22,262 bases of DNA, from positions 1,350,027 through 1,372,288 of the forward strand of contig CP070644.1 of the NCBI GenBank assembly GCA_020354155.1, read 5' to 3'. The notes beneath the pieces are model-generated. The model saw only the letters and a list, made by a program, of their open reading frames with translations. It ran no database searches and was not told the DNA's origin. The DNA comes from Nitrospiraceae bacterium (lineage in GTDB: Bacteria; Nitrospirota; Thermodesulfovibrionia; UBA6902). Both the position numbers and the translations under genes were made by a program. The number at the start of each line of letters is the position of its first letter. The stretch's first letter is position 1. Shown here one piece after another: positions 1 to 6,060 of this stretch.

Positions 1-505
1 CGGATGAAGACATCAGTCACTCCGTTTGTATCATCTGCTACAAGGGCGGAAACAGACTGAAAAGCAACGTAGCGGCCGACTGAACTGATGGAAGGAGCAG
101 AGCTTGGATCAGTGCTCTGATTGCCGTCATTATGCAAAGAAACACGGATAGTCGTACTGTTTACAGTATCCCGCACAAATACGTCAGTCACACCGTTTGT
201 ATCATCTGCTACAAGGGGGGAATCAGACTGAAAAGCAACGTAGCGGCCGTCTGAACTGATGGAAGGAGCAGAGCTTGAATCAGTGCTCTGATTGCCGTCA
301 TTATGCAAAGAAACACGGGTAGTCGTACTGTTTACAGTATCCCGGACAAAGACATCCCTAACTCCGTTTGTATCATTGGGACCGACCAGATTCGTTGCGT
401 CTGATGCAAAGGCGATGAATCGGCCGTCTGAACTTATTGATGGAGTAAAACTGCTGTTATTGGCTTCGGACCCCACAGACACACGGGTGGTTGTACTTCC
501 TGCGC
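1..505 (-). repeat. 171-bp tandem repeat array inside the beta-propeller gene
   Basis: Using CCGTTTG as anchor, copies begin at 22, 193 and 364, exactly 171 bp (57 codons) apart. The 22-192 and 193-363 copies differ at about five positions over their first 140 bp or so, then diverge more near the junction. The copy from 364 is clearly older and shares only scattered blocks. The array continues past position 1, so copy number is unknown. The period is a multiple of three, so gain or loss of a unit keeps the frame. Confidence 0.9.
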
Positions 506-614
506 CGCCAGAAGGGGCGCTGCCAGGAGGCGGGGCATCACTTCCCCCACAGCCGGATGTCACCAGGAATCCGGCTAGTAACAACATGCGATATATTGTG
601 GCTAAATTAACCAT
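1..614 (-). CDS. Secreted lipoprotein with tandem PD40/TolB-like beta-propeller repeats (3' end outside window)
   Basis: Read from an ATG at 614 leftwards, this frame stays open for 204 codons to the window edge, so the C-terminus is missing. Residues 1-21 form a short hydrophobic signal peptide and Cys22 (in VTSGC, followed by GG) is a plausible lipidation site. A Gly/Pro/Ser-rich linker follows. From about residue 40 the protein is built of 57-residue repeats containing PSISSDGR, (Y/F)(V/I)AF and DTNGV.DVFVRDT. This pattern matches the WD40-like PD40/TolB-type beta-propeller repeat found in many exported bacterial proteins. The first repeat is diverged and the next ones are nearly identical. 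No good ribosome binding site precedes the ATG; a second ATG at 587 is possible but would remove the only charged residue ahead of the hydrophobic core. Ligand and function are unknown; export and outer-membrane or periplasmic anchoring are inferred. Confidence 0.8.
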   Translation of the reverse strand, partial: MVNLATIYRMLLLAGFLVTSGCGGSDAPPPGSAPSGGAGSTTTRVSVGSEANNSSFTPSISSDGRFIAFASDATNLVGPNDTNGVRDVFVRDTVNSTTTRVSLHNDGNQSTDSSSAPSISSDGRYVAFQSDSPLVADDTNGVTDVFVRDTVNSTTIRVSLHNDGNQSTDPSSAPSISSVGRYVAFQSVSALVADDTNGVTDVFI

Positions 615-701
615 AACGTAGGGGCTCTTGTGCATTGACGTTATCTGAATAGGATTAACTCTATTTTACCACAACGTATTTCAATCTCGTTAGATATTTA
701 T

Positions 702-1082
702 TTACTCTGCTGTTTCCATCTTTGTGCCATTCAATTCCATATTGAGCAAATCCCAGTCATTGAAGGTAATCTTGAAACTGAGGGGTTTCTTTACGTCTAC
801 GTCCGAAGGGATCTTAAAGACCTTGCGGTCAAGGGGGCGTGCATTTTGCGATTTGCCGATCATAGCCGTTACTGACTCAATAGCAATGTTCATGCTGAGG
901 ATAAGCACGAAGAAGGGTTCGTTCATTATAGAGCTTATGATCGGGTTGTTTTTACCAAAGGCCCCCGGGTGGAGAACGGATGTGAATACCCCGGTGCCCA
1001 GGCTGTCTTCGTCAGGTATGTGAATTTCAGAATATGCAATCCCGGGGACTGGATTTTCTTCACGGCTCTTTATTTCCCCCAT
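702..1082 (-). CDS. Hypothetical protein, 126 aa
   Basis: I do not recognise a family. The ATG at 1082 is chosen because an ideal AGGAGG lies six bases upstream; a longer frame starting with TTG at 1097 would put its start inside that ribosome binding site. The protein has no signal peptide and no clear membrane span, although a central stretch (about residues 50-75, NEPFFVLILSMNIAIESV) is hydrophobic. The C-terminal third, ending in SFKITFNDWDLLNMELNG, alternates polar and hydrophobic residues as in beta-strands. It is transcribed leftwards, divergent from trxA, and lies behind no obvious partner gene. Coding status rests on the ribosome binding site and the uninterrupted frame; an opposite-strand frame over the same bases lacks such support. 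Confidence 0.65.
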   Translation of the reverse strand: MGEIKSREENPVPGIAYSEIHIPDEDSLGTGVFTSVLHPGAFGKNNPIISSIMNEPFFVLILSMNIAIESVTAMIGKSQNARPLDRKVFKIPSDVDVKKPLSFKITFNDWDLLNMELNGTKMETAE

Positions 1083-1179
1083 TTTTTCCCTCCTCAATGC
1101 AATAACTTGATATATAACGAGGAAATTTTAACACACATGAGGGTTTTGTTTCTTTATGCCGGACTCAGGATAACTAAAA

Positions 1180-1209
1180 TTGACAAAGACTTTGAGTAAG
1201 AAATATAAT
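1180..1209 (+). promoter_or_regulatory. Strong sigma-70-type promoter for trxA-trxB
   Basis: TTGACA at 1180-1185 and TATAAT at 1204-1209 are both perfect consensus hexamers, separated by 18 bp. The predicted start of transcription is near 1216, giving a leader of about 190 nt ahead of trxA that contains the hairpin element at 1244-1340. Confidence 0.75.
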
Positions 1210-1243
1210 TAAAGCCTGTTTTTATAATAAGCGATTGCATTTC

Positions 1244-1340
1244 TGTCATTCACCGACCTGCCTATCGGCAGGCAGGCTTGATCGGGGAATCCAGACTTTT
1301 CATTGTTTTCTGGATTGTACGGTCGAGCAGGACAATGACA
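1244..1340. repeat. Hairpin element with TGTCATT/AATGACA ends in the trxA leader
   Basis: The element starts with TGTCATT (1244-1250) and ends with its complement AATGACA (1334-1340). Inside are two further inverted pairs: CCTGCC/GGCAGG (1257-1262 and 1267-1272) and AATCCAGA/TCTGGATT (1288-1295 and 1309-1316). The layout resembles the widespread dispersed hairpins of the GTCATTCCCG...GGGAATCCAG type known in many bacterial genomes (recalled, not searched). It carries no coding sequence and looks like a small non-autonomous repeat, here somewhat decayed. Confidence 0.7.
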
Positions 1341-1361
1341 ATATTTATTTTTTAGTCAGAC

Positions 1362-1373
1362 TACTAATTAGTA
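1362..1373. promoter_or_regulatory. 12-bp palindrome upstream of trxA (possible operator)
   Basis: TACTAATTAGTA is a perfect 12-bp palindrome ending 32 bp before the trxA start codon. It lies downstream of the predicted promoter, so it could be an operator or simply an AT-rich coincidence. I recognise no specific regulator for it. Confidence 0.3.
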
Positions 1374-1405
1374 CGTGTGAAAACATAGCAGAGGAGGTTA
1401 TTCTT

Positions 1406-1735
1406 ATGTCAGATGCAGTTACAAGTGTTACAGGTGAAAATTTTGATCAGGTAGTTCTTAAATCTGCAAACCTCGTGATGGTGGATTTCTGGGCAACGTG
1501 GTGCGGTCCCTGTAAAATAGTAGCCCCTGTTGTTGAAGAGCTTGCAAAGGAGTATGAAGGAAAAGTCACATTTGCAAAGGTAAACACTGATGAAAATTCA
1601 GATCTTGCAGGTCAGTATCAGATCAGAGGAATTCCGACCCTTATGTTTTTTAAAGAGGGAAAATCAGTTGAAACCGTTGTAGGTGCTGTTCCCAAGGCAC
1701 AGCTTAAATCCAAGATAGACGCCCTGCTCGGGTAA
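1406..1735 (+). CDS. trxA: Thioredoxin
   Basis: Small cytoplasmic dithiol protein (109 aa, the usual length) that reduces disulfides in target proteins and is itself re-reduced by thioredoxin reductase. The redox-active WCGPCK motif is at residues 32-37 and the conserved cis-proline lies in GIPT (Pro77), with the buried-Asp-containing VDFWATWC strand just before. The start was chosen at 1406 because GAGGAGG lies eight bases upstream and because all earlier in-frame codons translate a repeat element. It is followed after 12 bp by trxB, so electron donor and acceptor are likely made from one transcript driven by the promoter at 1180-1209. Confidence 0.97.
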   Translation: MSDAVTSVTGENFDQVVLKSANLVMVDFWATWCGPCKIVAPVVEELAKEYEGKVTFAKVNTDENSDLAGQYQIRGIPTLMFFKEGKSVETVVGAVPKAQLKSKIDALLG

Positions 1736-1747
1736 TTTTTAATAACA

Positions 1748-2665
1748 ATGTATGACGTAATCATTATTGGCGGAGGCCCTGCTGGCCTGACAGCAGGGCT
1801 TTATTCTGGACGGGCAAAGCTCAAGAGTCTTATCATTGAAAAAGGCCTGACCGGAGGCCTGGTTACTACCACTGAATGGGTTGAAAATTATCCCGGTTTT
1901 GAAGAGGGCATCCTTGGGGCTGAACTGGCCCAGAAGATGGAAAAACAGGCAACCCGCTTCGGCGCTGAAATAAAACAGGGTGCAGTAACCGGTATCGCAG
2001 TCAACGAAAAAATAAAAAAAGTCCTTCTCGAAGACGGCTCTGAAATCGAATCCAGGTCCATTATTCTGGCTACAGGCGCTCATCCCCGCTATCTGAAGGT
2101 GCCCGGTGAGGATGAATTTCGGGGCAGGGGAGTTTCTTACTGTGCAACCTGTGACGGTGCTTTTTTTAGGGGGGAAACAATCGCAGTTGTCGGCGGAGGA
2201 GATTCGGCCGTACAGGAAGCCATATTTCTGACAAAGTTTGCTGAGAAGGTGTACATCATTCACCGACGGGATACACTGAGGGCAGAAAAGATATTGCAGG
2301 AACGGGCCTTCAATAATCCAAAAATCGAAATGGTATGGGACTCTGTTGTCGAGAAAATAGAGGGGGAGAATGGAGTCAGCAAACTCCATGTTAAAAATGT
2401 AAAAAGTGAAGAGATGTCCGCCATTGATGTGCAGGGCGTCTTCATATATATAGGCTACAATCCGAATACGGAGTTCCTTGCGGGACTGGCGAATCTCGAT
2501 GGGGAAAACTACCTGGTAACAGATGCAAACATGAATACTTCATCAACGGGAATTTATGCTGCAGGCGATGTGCGGGCAAAGCCCCTGAAGCAGATAGCCA
2601 CTGCTGTCGGAGATGGTGCAATTGCAGCAATGGCCGCAGAAAAATATATTGAAGAAAACTTTTAA
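1748..2665 (+). CDS. trxB: Thioredoxin reductase
   Basis: FAD-dependent pyridine-nucleotide:disulfide oxidoreductase of the low-molecular-weight bacterial type (305 aa) that passes electrons from NADPH to thioredoxin. Visible motifs are the N-terminal FAD-binding GGGPAG (residues 8-13), the redox pair CATC (132-135), the nucleotide-binding GGGDSA (149-154) followed by an HRR segment typical of NADPH use, and the C-terminal FAD signature around GIYAAGDVR...QIATAVGDGA. It lies 12 bp after trxA. No clear Shine-Dalgarno precedes the ATG, so translational coupling to trxA is likely. In some anaerobes close relatives use ferredoxin or F420 instead; the HRR segment argues for NADPH here. Confidence 0.95.
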   Translation: MYDVIIIGGGPAGLTAGLYSGRAKLKSLIIEKGLTGGLVTTTEWVENYPGFEEGILGAELAQKMEKQATRFGAEIKQGAVTGIAVNEKIKKVLLEDGSEIESRSIILATGAHPRYLKVPGEDEFRGRGVSYCATCDGAFFRGETIAVVGGGDSAVQEAIFLTKFAEKVYIIHRRDTLRAEKILQERAFNNPKIEMVWDSVVEKIEGENGVSKLHVKNVKSEEMSAIDVQGVFIYIGYNPNTEFLAGLANLDGENYLVTDANMNTSSTGIYAAGDVRAKPLKQIATAVGDGAIAAMAAEKYIEENF

Positions 2666-2719
2666 CATTATATTTTGAGCTGAAGCTTATTTTGATACTT
2701 ATTAATGATATGAGATGGT

Positions 2720-2803
2720 TGTCATTACGAGCCTGACGGCAGGCAGGGAGCGCAGTGACGAAGCACTCTCTTGAGATCACTTCGCCTTTGGCTCGCAATG
2801 ACA
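2720..2803. repeat. Hairpin element with TGTCATT...AATGACA ends between trxB and ffh
   Basis: The arms at 2720-2733 and 2790-2803 pair over 14 positions with one mismatch (TGTCATTACGAGCC against GGCTCGCAATGACA). The interior holds a second inverted pair (CGAAG...CTTCG) and a GACGGCAGGCAGG block like that at 1266. This closely resembles the dispersed TCATTGCGAG...GCGAAGCAATCTC repeats common in several phyla (recalled). It is non-coding and lies about 93 bp before ffh. Confidence 0.75.
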
Positions 2804-2896
2804 TAGATGTTAATTTTATTTCGGGACCGGGAAACAGAGCTGCGGGGTCAGGTTTCCAGGTAACTGGCGAGGCAGAATTATCCACTTTATTTATAA

Positions 2897-4216
2897 ATGT
2901 TTGAATCACTTTCCGACAGATTAGAAGGCATCTTTAAAAAACTGAAAGGCCGAGGCCTGTTGAGGGAAGAAGACGTTGAACTTGCCCTCAAAGAGATCAG
3001 GATGGCACTCCTTGAGGCTGACGTCAATTTCAGGGTTGTCAAGGATTTTGTTGGCAAGGTTAAAGAACGGGCTGTTGGAAAGGAGGTGCTTGACAGCATA
3101 ACCCCTGGCCAGCAGGTCGTAAAAATTGTGCATGATGAGCTCTGTGAGCTCATGGGTGGCGGAAACAGTAAAATCAATCTTGCTGCCAATCCCCCGACGG
3201 TTATCATGCTTGTCGGTCTCCACGGTTCCGGTAAGACCACAACCTCAGCCAAGCTTGCCAATAACTTTAAAAAAGATGGAAGACGCCCATTGCTTGTGGC
3301 CATGGACACGGGAAGGCCTGCAGCTATTGATCAGCTGAAATCCCTTGGCGCCCAGATAGATGTGCCTGTACATCTGAGCAGTCCCGGTGACGATCCTGTA
3401 AAAATATTTCCTGCTGCCCTGAAAAAGGCCAATCTTGAGGGCAGGGATGTTATGATTCTCGATACTGCTGGAAGGCTTCATGTTGATGACGACCTCATGG
3501 TGGAACTGGAGCACATCAAGAAGGCGGCTAATCCCAAAGAGATTCTCCTTGTTGCCGATGCAATGACAGGTCAGGATGCAGTGAATATCGCAAAGTCCTT
3601 TAATGAACGGCTCGATCTGCAGGGGGTTGTCCTGACCAAGATGGATGGTGATGCCCGTGGCGGCGCTGCCCTGTCAATTGTTTCTGTTACCGACAGGCCC
3701 ATTAAGTTTATCGGTGTCGGTGAAAAAATTGACTTTCTCGAACCATTTCATCCTGAGCGAATGGCTTCACGGATTCTTGGCATGGGTGATGTGGTCAGCC
3801 TCGTGGAAAAGGCCCAGGAGGCGGTTGGCATTGAGGAGGCCTTCAAGCTGGAAGACAAGCTGAAGAAGAACAGGTTTACCTTTGAGGACCTCATAAGCCA
3901 GATCAAACAGATAAAGAAGATGGGCCCCCTGGAAAATATACTTGGCATGATTCCCGGAATGGGCAAACAGCTCAAGGGTGTAAATATTGATGACAGGGCT
4001 TTTGTAAAGGTTGAGGCCATTATTAACTCAATGACAAAACAGGAAAGAAACAATTATGTTATACTGAACGGCAGTCGAAAAAAGCGGATTGCCACCGGAA
4101 GCGGCACGACGGTAGCTGATGTCAACAGGCTGGTCAAGCAGCATTTGCAGATGAAAAAGATGATGAAGCGGTTTAAAAAAAGTAAGGGAATGGGCATGCC
4201 CCAGTTTAAATTCTGA
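2897..4216 (+). CDS. ffh: Signal recognition particle protein Ffh (SRP54)
   Basis: GTPase subunit of the signal recognition particle, which binds signal peptides on translating ribosomes and delivers them to the receptor FtsY at the membrane. At 439 aa it has the normal N-G-M architecture: an N-terminal helical bundle (about 1-95), the GTPase domain with GLHGSGKT (107-114), the RPAAIDQL segment, DTAGR (189-193), TKMD (247-250) and GVGEK (273-277), and a C-terminal methionine-rich M domain ending in lysine- and methionine-rich sequence with GSGTTVADVNRL. The ATG has only a weak ribosome binding site. The SRP RNA gene is not visible here. It lies upstream of the rpsP cluster, a common arrangement. 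Confidence 0.97.
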   Translation: MFESLSDRLEGIFKKLKGRGLLREEDVELALKEIRMALLEADVNFRVVKDFVGKVKERAVGKEVLDSITPGQQVVKIVHDELCELMGGGNSKINLAANPPTVIMLVGLHGSGKTTTSAKLANNFKKDGRRPLLVAMDTGRPAAIDQLKSLGAQIDVPVHLSSPGDDPVKIFPAALKKANLEGRDVMILDTAGRLHVDDDLMVELEHIKKAANPKEILLVADAMTGQDAVNIAKSFNERLDLQGVVLTKMDGDARGGAALSIVSVTDRPIKFIGVGEKIDFLEPFHPERMASRILGMGDVVSLVEKAQEAVGIEEAFKLEDKLKKNRFTFEDLISQIKQIKKMGPLENILGMIPGMGKQLKGVNIDDRAFVKVEAIINSMTKQERNNYVILNGSRKKRIATGSGTTVADVNRLVKQHLQMKKMMKRFKKSKGMGMPQFKF

Positions 4217-4239
4217 AGTATCCCCCAATTTTTCTGCTC

Positions 4240-4268
4240 TTGCATTATCTGATATTAATATATAAAAT
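4240..4268 (+). promoter_or_regulatory. Possible sigma-70 promoter for the rpsP cluster
   Basis: TTGCAT (4240-4245) and TAAAAT (4263-4268) are spaced by 17 bp in the AT-rich gap between ffh and rpsP. The -35 is a poor match, so read-through from ffh is also likely; no terminator hairpin is visible after ffh. Confidence 0.35.
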
Positions 4269-4294
4269 TATTTATTAAAAATGGAGGAAGTAAG

Positions 4295-4531
4295 TTGGTA
4301 AAAATAAGACTGACAAGAAAAGGTGCGAAGAAAAAACCATTTTACAGGGTAATTGTCACTGAATCCCGTACGAGGAGAGACGGGCCTTTTCTGGAGATCA
4401 TAGGCACATACGATCCATTGAAAGAACCTTCTGAGATCAAAATAGATACTGAACGGGCCAAGTACTGGCTTGGGTGTGGTGCACAACCGTCTTCGACTGT
4501 GAAGAAACTATTGCAAATTTCCGGACTGTAA
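4295..4531 (+). CDS. rpsP: Ribosomal protein S16
   Basis: Small-subunit ribosomal protein that stabilises 16S rRNA folding (78 aa, typical length). The N-terminus MVKIRLTRKGAKKKPFYRVIV and the following DGPFLEIIGTYDP are diagnostic for the bS16 family. The start codon is TTG at 4295: it sits at the family's normal N-terminus and a GGAGGA motif lies at 4283-4288, whereas no ATG or GTG is available nearby. First gene of a cluster with khpA, trmD, rplS and rnhB. Confidence 0.96.
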   Translation: MVKIRLTRKGAKKKPFYRVIVTESRTRRDGPFLEIIGTYDPLKEPSEIKIDTERAKYWLGCGAQPSSTVKKLLQISGL

Positions 4532-4565
4532 AAAGTACAGCCCAGACTCAAATGGAGGTTATTGT

Positions 4566-4796
4566 ATGAAACAGCTCATTGAAGACATGGCAAAGGCATT
4601 GGTTGATAAACCGGAGGATGTATCTGTTTCAGAAGTTGATGGAGAAAGAACCACTGTATACGAATTGCGGGTTGATACAAGTGATCTGGGAAAAGTAATA
4701 GGAAAGCAGGGCAAGACTGCCCGTGCAATGAGGACAATACTCAGCGCTGCCGGAACCAAACTTGGCAAGCGGTGTGTTTTAGAGATTCTGGAATAG
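4566..4796 (+). CDS. khpA: KH-domain RNA-binding protein KhpA (YlqC family)
   Basis: A 76-residue single KH-domain protein. The GxxG loop is seen in GKVIGKQGKTARAMRTI (GKQG), followed by the helix and strand ending in GKRCVLEILE. In Gram-positives KhpA pairs with KhpB (Jag) as an RNA chaperone linked to cell division and elongation; KhpB is not in this window. A GGAGG ribosome binding site lies just upstream (about 4554-4558). Position between rpsP and trmD is the conserved one for this family. Function in this organism is inferred from family and context. Confidence 0.92.
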   Translation: MKQLIEDMAKALVDKPEDVSVSEVDGERTTVYELRVDTSDLGKVIGKQGKTARAMRTILSAAGTKLGKRCVLEILE

Positions 4797-4827
4797 GAAG
4801 TTAACATTTAACGTTATTATGACTGAT

Positions 4828-4863
4828 ACCATAAGGAGAAGGGACTTCCCTTCTCCTTATGGT
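4828..4863. repeat. Perfect inverted repeat (17-bp arms) between khpA and trmD
   Basis: ACCATAAGGAGAAGGGA at 4828-4844 is followed after 2 bp by its exact complement at 4847-4863. As RNA it would form a very stable stem with a tight loop. The left arm contains a strong Shine-Dalgarno-like TAAGGAG but no start codon at a suitable distance; the right arm contains the first in-frame ATG of trmD (4859). There is no following T-run, so a simple intrinsic terminator is unlikely. It occupies the place where rimM normally lies. Confidence 0.85.
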
Positions 4864-4879
4864 TCCTTTTGGCCTGAAC

Positions 4880-5623
4880 ATGAAGTGTGATGTCCTGACG
4901 CTCTTCCCTGATATTCTGTCTGTATATCTGAATGAAAGCATTCTAAAAAGAGCACAGGAGAAGAAACTGCTCCAGGTACGGCTTGTCAATATACGGGACT
5001 TTACCTCGGATGCGCACAGGACAGTAGATGATGCCCCCTTTGGCGGAGGAGCCGGCATGGTTTTCAAGCCGGAGCCGGTATACAGGGCAATGGATTCACT
5101 CAAAGAGGATGGAGAAACGAGAAAGGTCATTCTTCTCAGTCCGCAGGGCAGGCCTTTCAACCAGAAAATGGCTGAGGCCTATTCAGGAGAGACGGCCAGG
5201 CTTGTCTTTCTATGCGGGCGCTATGAAGGTATTGACGAGAGAGTAAGAAATCTTGTTGATGAAGAAGTATCTGTTGGCGATTATGTGCTTACTGGCGGAG
5301 AACTGGGGGCATTAATTATAATAGATGCCGTAACGAGACTCATTCCCGGTGCCCTTGGCGATGAGAGGTCAATTGAGGAGGAGTCTTTTTCCTGGGGATT
5401 GCTTGATTATCCCCATTACACCAGGCCCAGGGAGTTCAGAGGGATGAAAGTTCCAGAGGTGCTCTTATCCGGTAACCACAGGGAGATAGAGACCTGGAGG
5501 AGAAAAGAGGCGCTGAAGAAAACGCTGGCAGTAAGGCCGGACCTGATAGACGCATTAGAATTGACTGAATTAGATAAGAAACTATTATCAGAGATTAAGG
5601 AGGAGTACCATGGATCCCATTAA
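4880..5623 (+). CDS. trmD: tRNA (guanine-N1)-methyltransferase TrmD
   Basis: Methylates G37 in the anticodon loop of tRNAs reading CNN-type codons, preventing frameshifting; uses S-adenosylmethionine bound in a deep trefoil knot. The 247-residue product begins MKCDVLTLFPDIL, the standard N-terminus. It carries LSPQGRPFNQ, GRYEGIDERVRN and SVGDYVLTGGELGA, the knot and cofactor motifs, and LLDYPHYTRP in the catalytic linker. An earlier ATG at 4859 lies inside an inverted repeat and would add seven residues not typical of the family. Neither start has a clear ribosome binding site, so initiation may depend on RNA folding or coupling. The end overlaps rplS by 14 nt. The usual upstream partner rimM is absent. 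Confidence 0.95.
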   Translation: MKCDVLTLFPDILSVYLNESILKRAQEKKLLQVRLVNIRDFTSDAHRTVDDAPFGGGAGMVFKPEPVYRAMDSLKEDGETRKVILLSPQGRPFNQKMAEAYSGETARLVFLCGRYEGIDERVRNLVDEEVSVGDYVLTGGELGALIIIDAVTRLIPGALGDERSIEEESFSWGLLDYPHYTRPREFRGMKVPEVLLSGNHREIETWRRKEALKKTLAVRPDLIDALELTELDKKLLSEIKEEYHGSH

Positions 5624-5963
5624 AGTTATAGAAGAAGGATACAGGAAAGAGATCACGCCCTTCAGGATTGGAGACACCGTCAGTGTCAGTATGAAGATCA
5701 AAGAAGGTGATAAGGAGAGAATACAGGTTTTTACCGGGGCAGTTATTGGCAGACAGGGAAGCGGAGTACGTGAGACCTTTACGGTCAGGAAGATATCATC
5801 GGGTATCGGCGTTGAAAAGGTCTTCCCTGTACATTCTCCACTTATTGAGAAAATTAAAGTGAACAAACAGGGTGTGGTAAGGAGAGCAAAGCTTTATTAT
5901 CTGCGGGACAAAAAAGGCAAGGCTGCAAAGATCAAAGAGAAGACCTTCGTGAAGAAAAGCTGA
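5610..5963 (+). CDS. rplS: Ribosomal protein L19
   Basis: Large-subunit protein at the interface of the 30S and 50S subunits (117 aa, normal length). Recognised by FRIGDTVSVSMKIKEGDKERIQVFTGAVIGRQGSG, RETFTVRKISSGIGVEKVFPVHSP and the basic tail VVRRAKLYYLRDKKGKAAK. It has a good GGAGG ribosome binding site inside the end of trmD and overlaps that gene by 14 nt, so the two are translationally coupled. Confidence 0.97.
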   Translation: MDPIKVIEEGYRKEITPFRIGDTVSVSMKIKEGDKERIQVFTGAVIGRQGSGVRETFTVRKISSGIGVEKVFPVHSPLIEKIKVNKQGVVRRAKLYYLRDKKGKAAKIKEKTFVKKS

Positions 5964-6016
5964 TACTGGTTTTTTTGAACGAACCTATAAGGAAATGAGT
6001 AATCTCCCATTATTCC

Positions 6017-6052
6017 TGCCTTTCTGCCCGTCGGCAGGCATGGGCAAAGGCA
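6017..6052 (+). repeat. Hairpin with CTGCC/GGCAG core just before rnhB
   Basis: TGCCTTT (6017-6023) pairs with AAAGGCA (6046-6052), and CTGCC (6024-6028) with GGCAG (6033-6037). The core resembles the CCTGCC...GGCAGG palindromes at 1257-1272 and around 2739, so it looks like a remnant of the same repeat family. The right arm includes AAAGG (6046-6050), the only Shine-Dalgarno candidate for rnhB. Confidence 0.6.
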
Positions 6053-6060
6053 AACTCTGA

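Larger units (their letters stand above)
1083..1405. other. 323-bp divergent intergenic region (hypothetical gene / trxA)
   Basis: This non-coding stretch holds a plus-strand sigma-70 promoter (1180-1209), a 97-bp hairpin element (1244-1340), a 12-bp palindrome (1362-1373) and the trxA ribosome binding site GAGGAGG (1391-1397). On the minus strand only the AGGAGG for the 126-residue protein is clear; I could not find a convincing promoter for it. The frame of trxA stays open upstream to 1235, but that extension translates the repeat element and is not credible. Confidence 0.7.

Noticed and set aside
292..621. Plus-strand open frame of 109 codons over the start of the lipoprotein gene
   Set aside because: It is antisense to the repeat-coding frame, has no family resemblance and no ribosome binding site; it is a shadow of the repeats.
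1235..1405. 57-codon N-terminal extension of thioredoxin
   Set aside because: It translates the hairpin repeat element, whereas the ATG at 1406 has an ideal ribosome binding site and gives the normal protein length.
1739..2389. Long minus-strand open frame (216 codons) opposite trxB
   Set aside because: Antisense to a fully recognisable thioredoxin reductase, with a composition unlike real proteins; shadow frame.
2846..2867. GGTCAGGT followed by a GTAA-capped mini-hairpin just upstream of ffh, reminiscent of the SRP RNA apical domain
   Set aside because: The diagnostic GGAAG...AGCAGCC side of the SRP RNA loop is missing and the stem is only four base pairs, so an SRP RNA gene cannot be supported.
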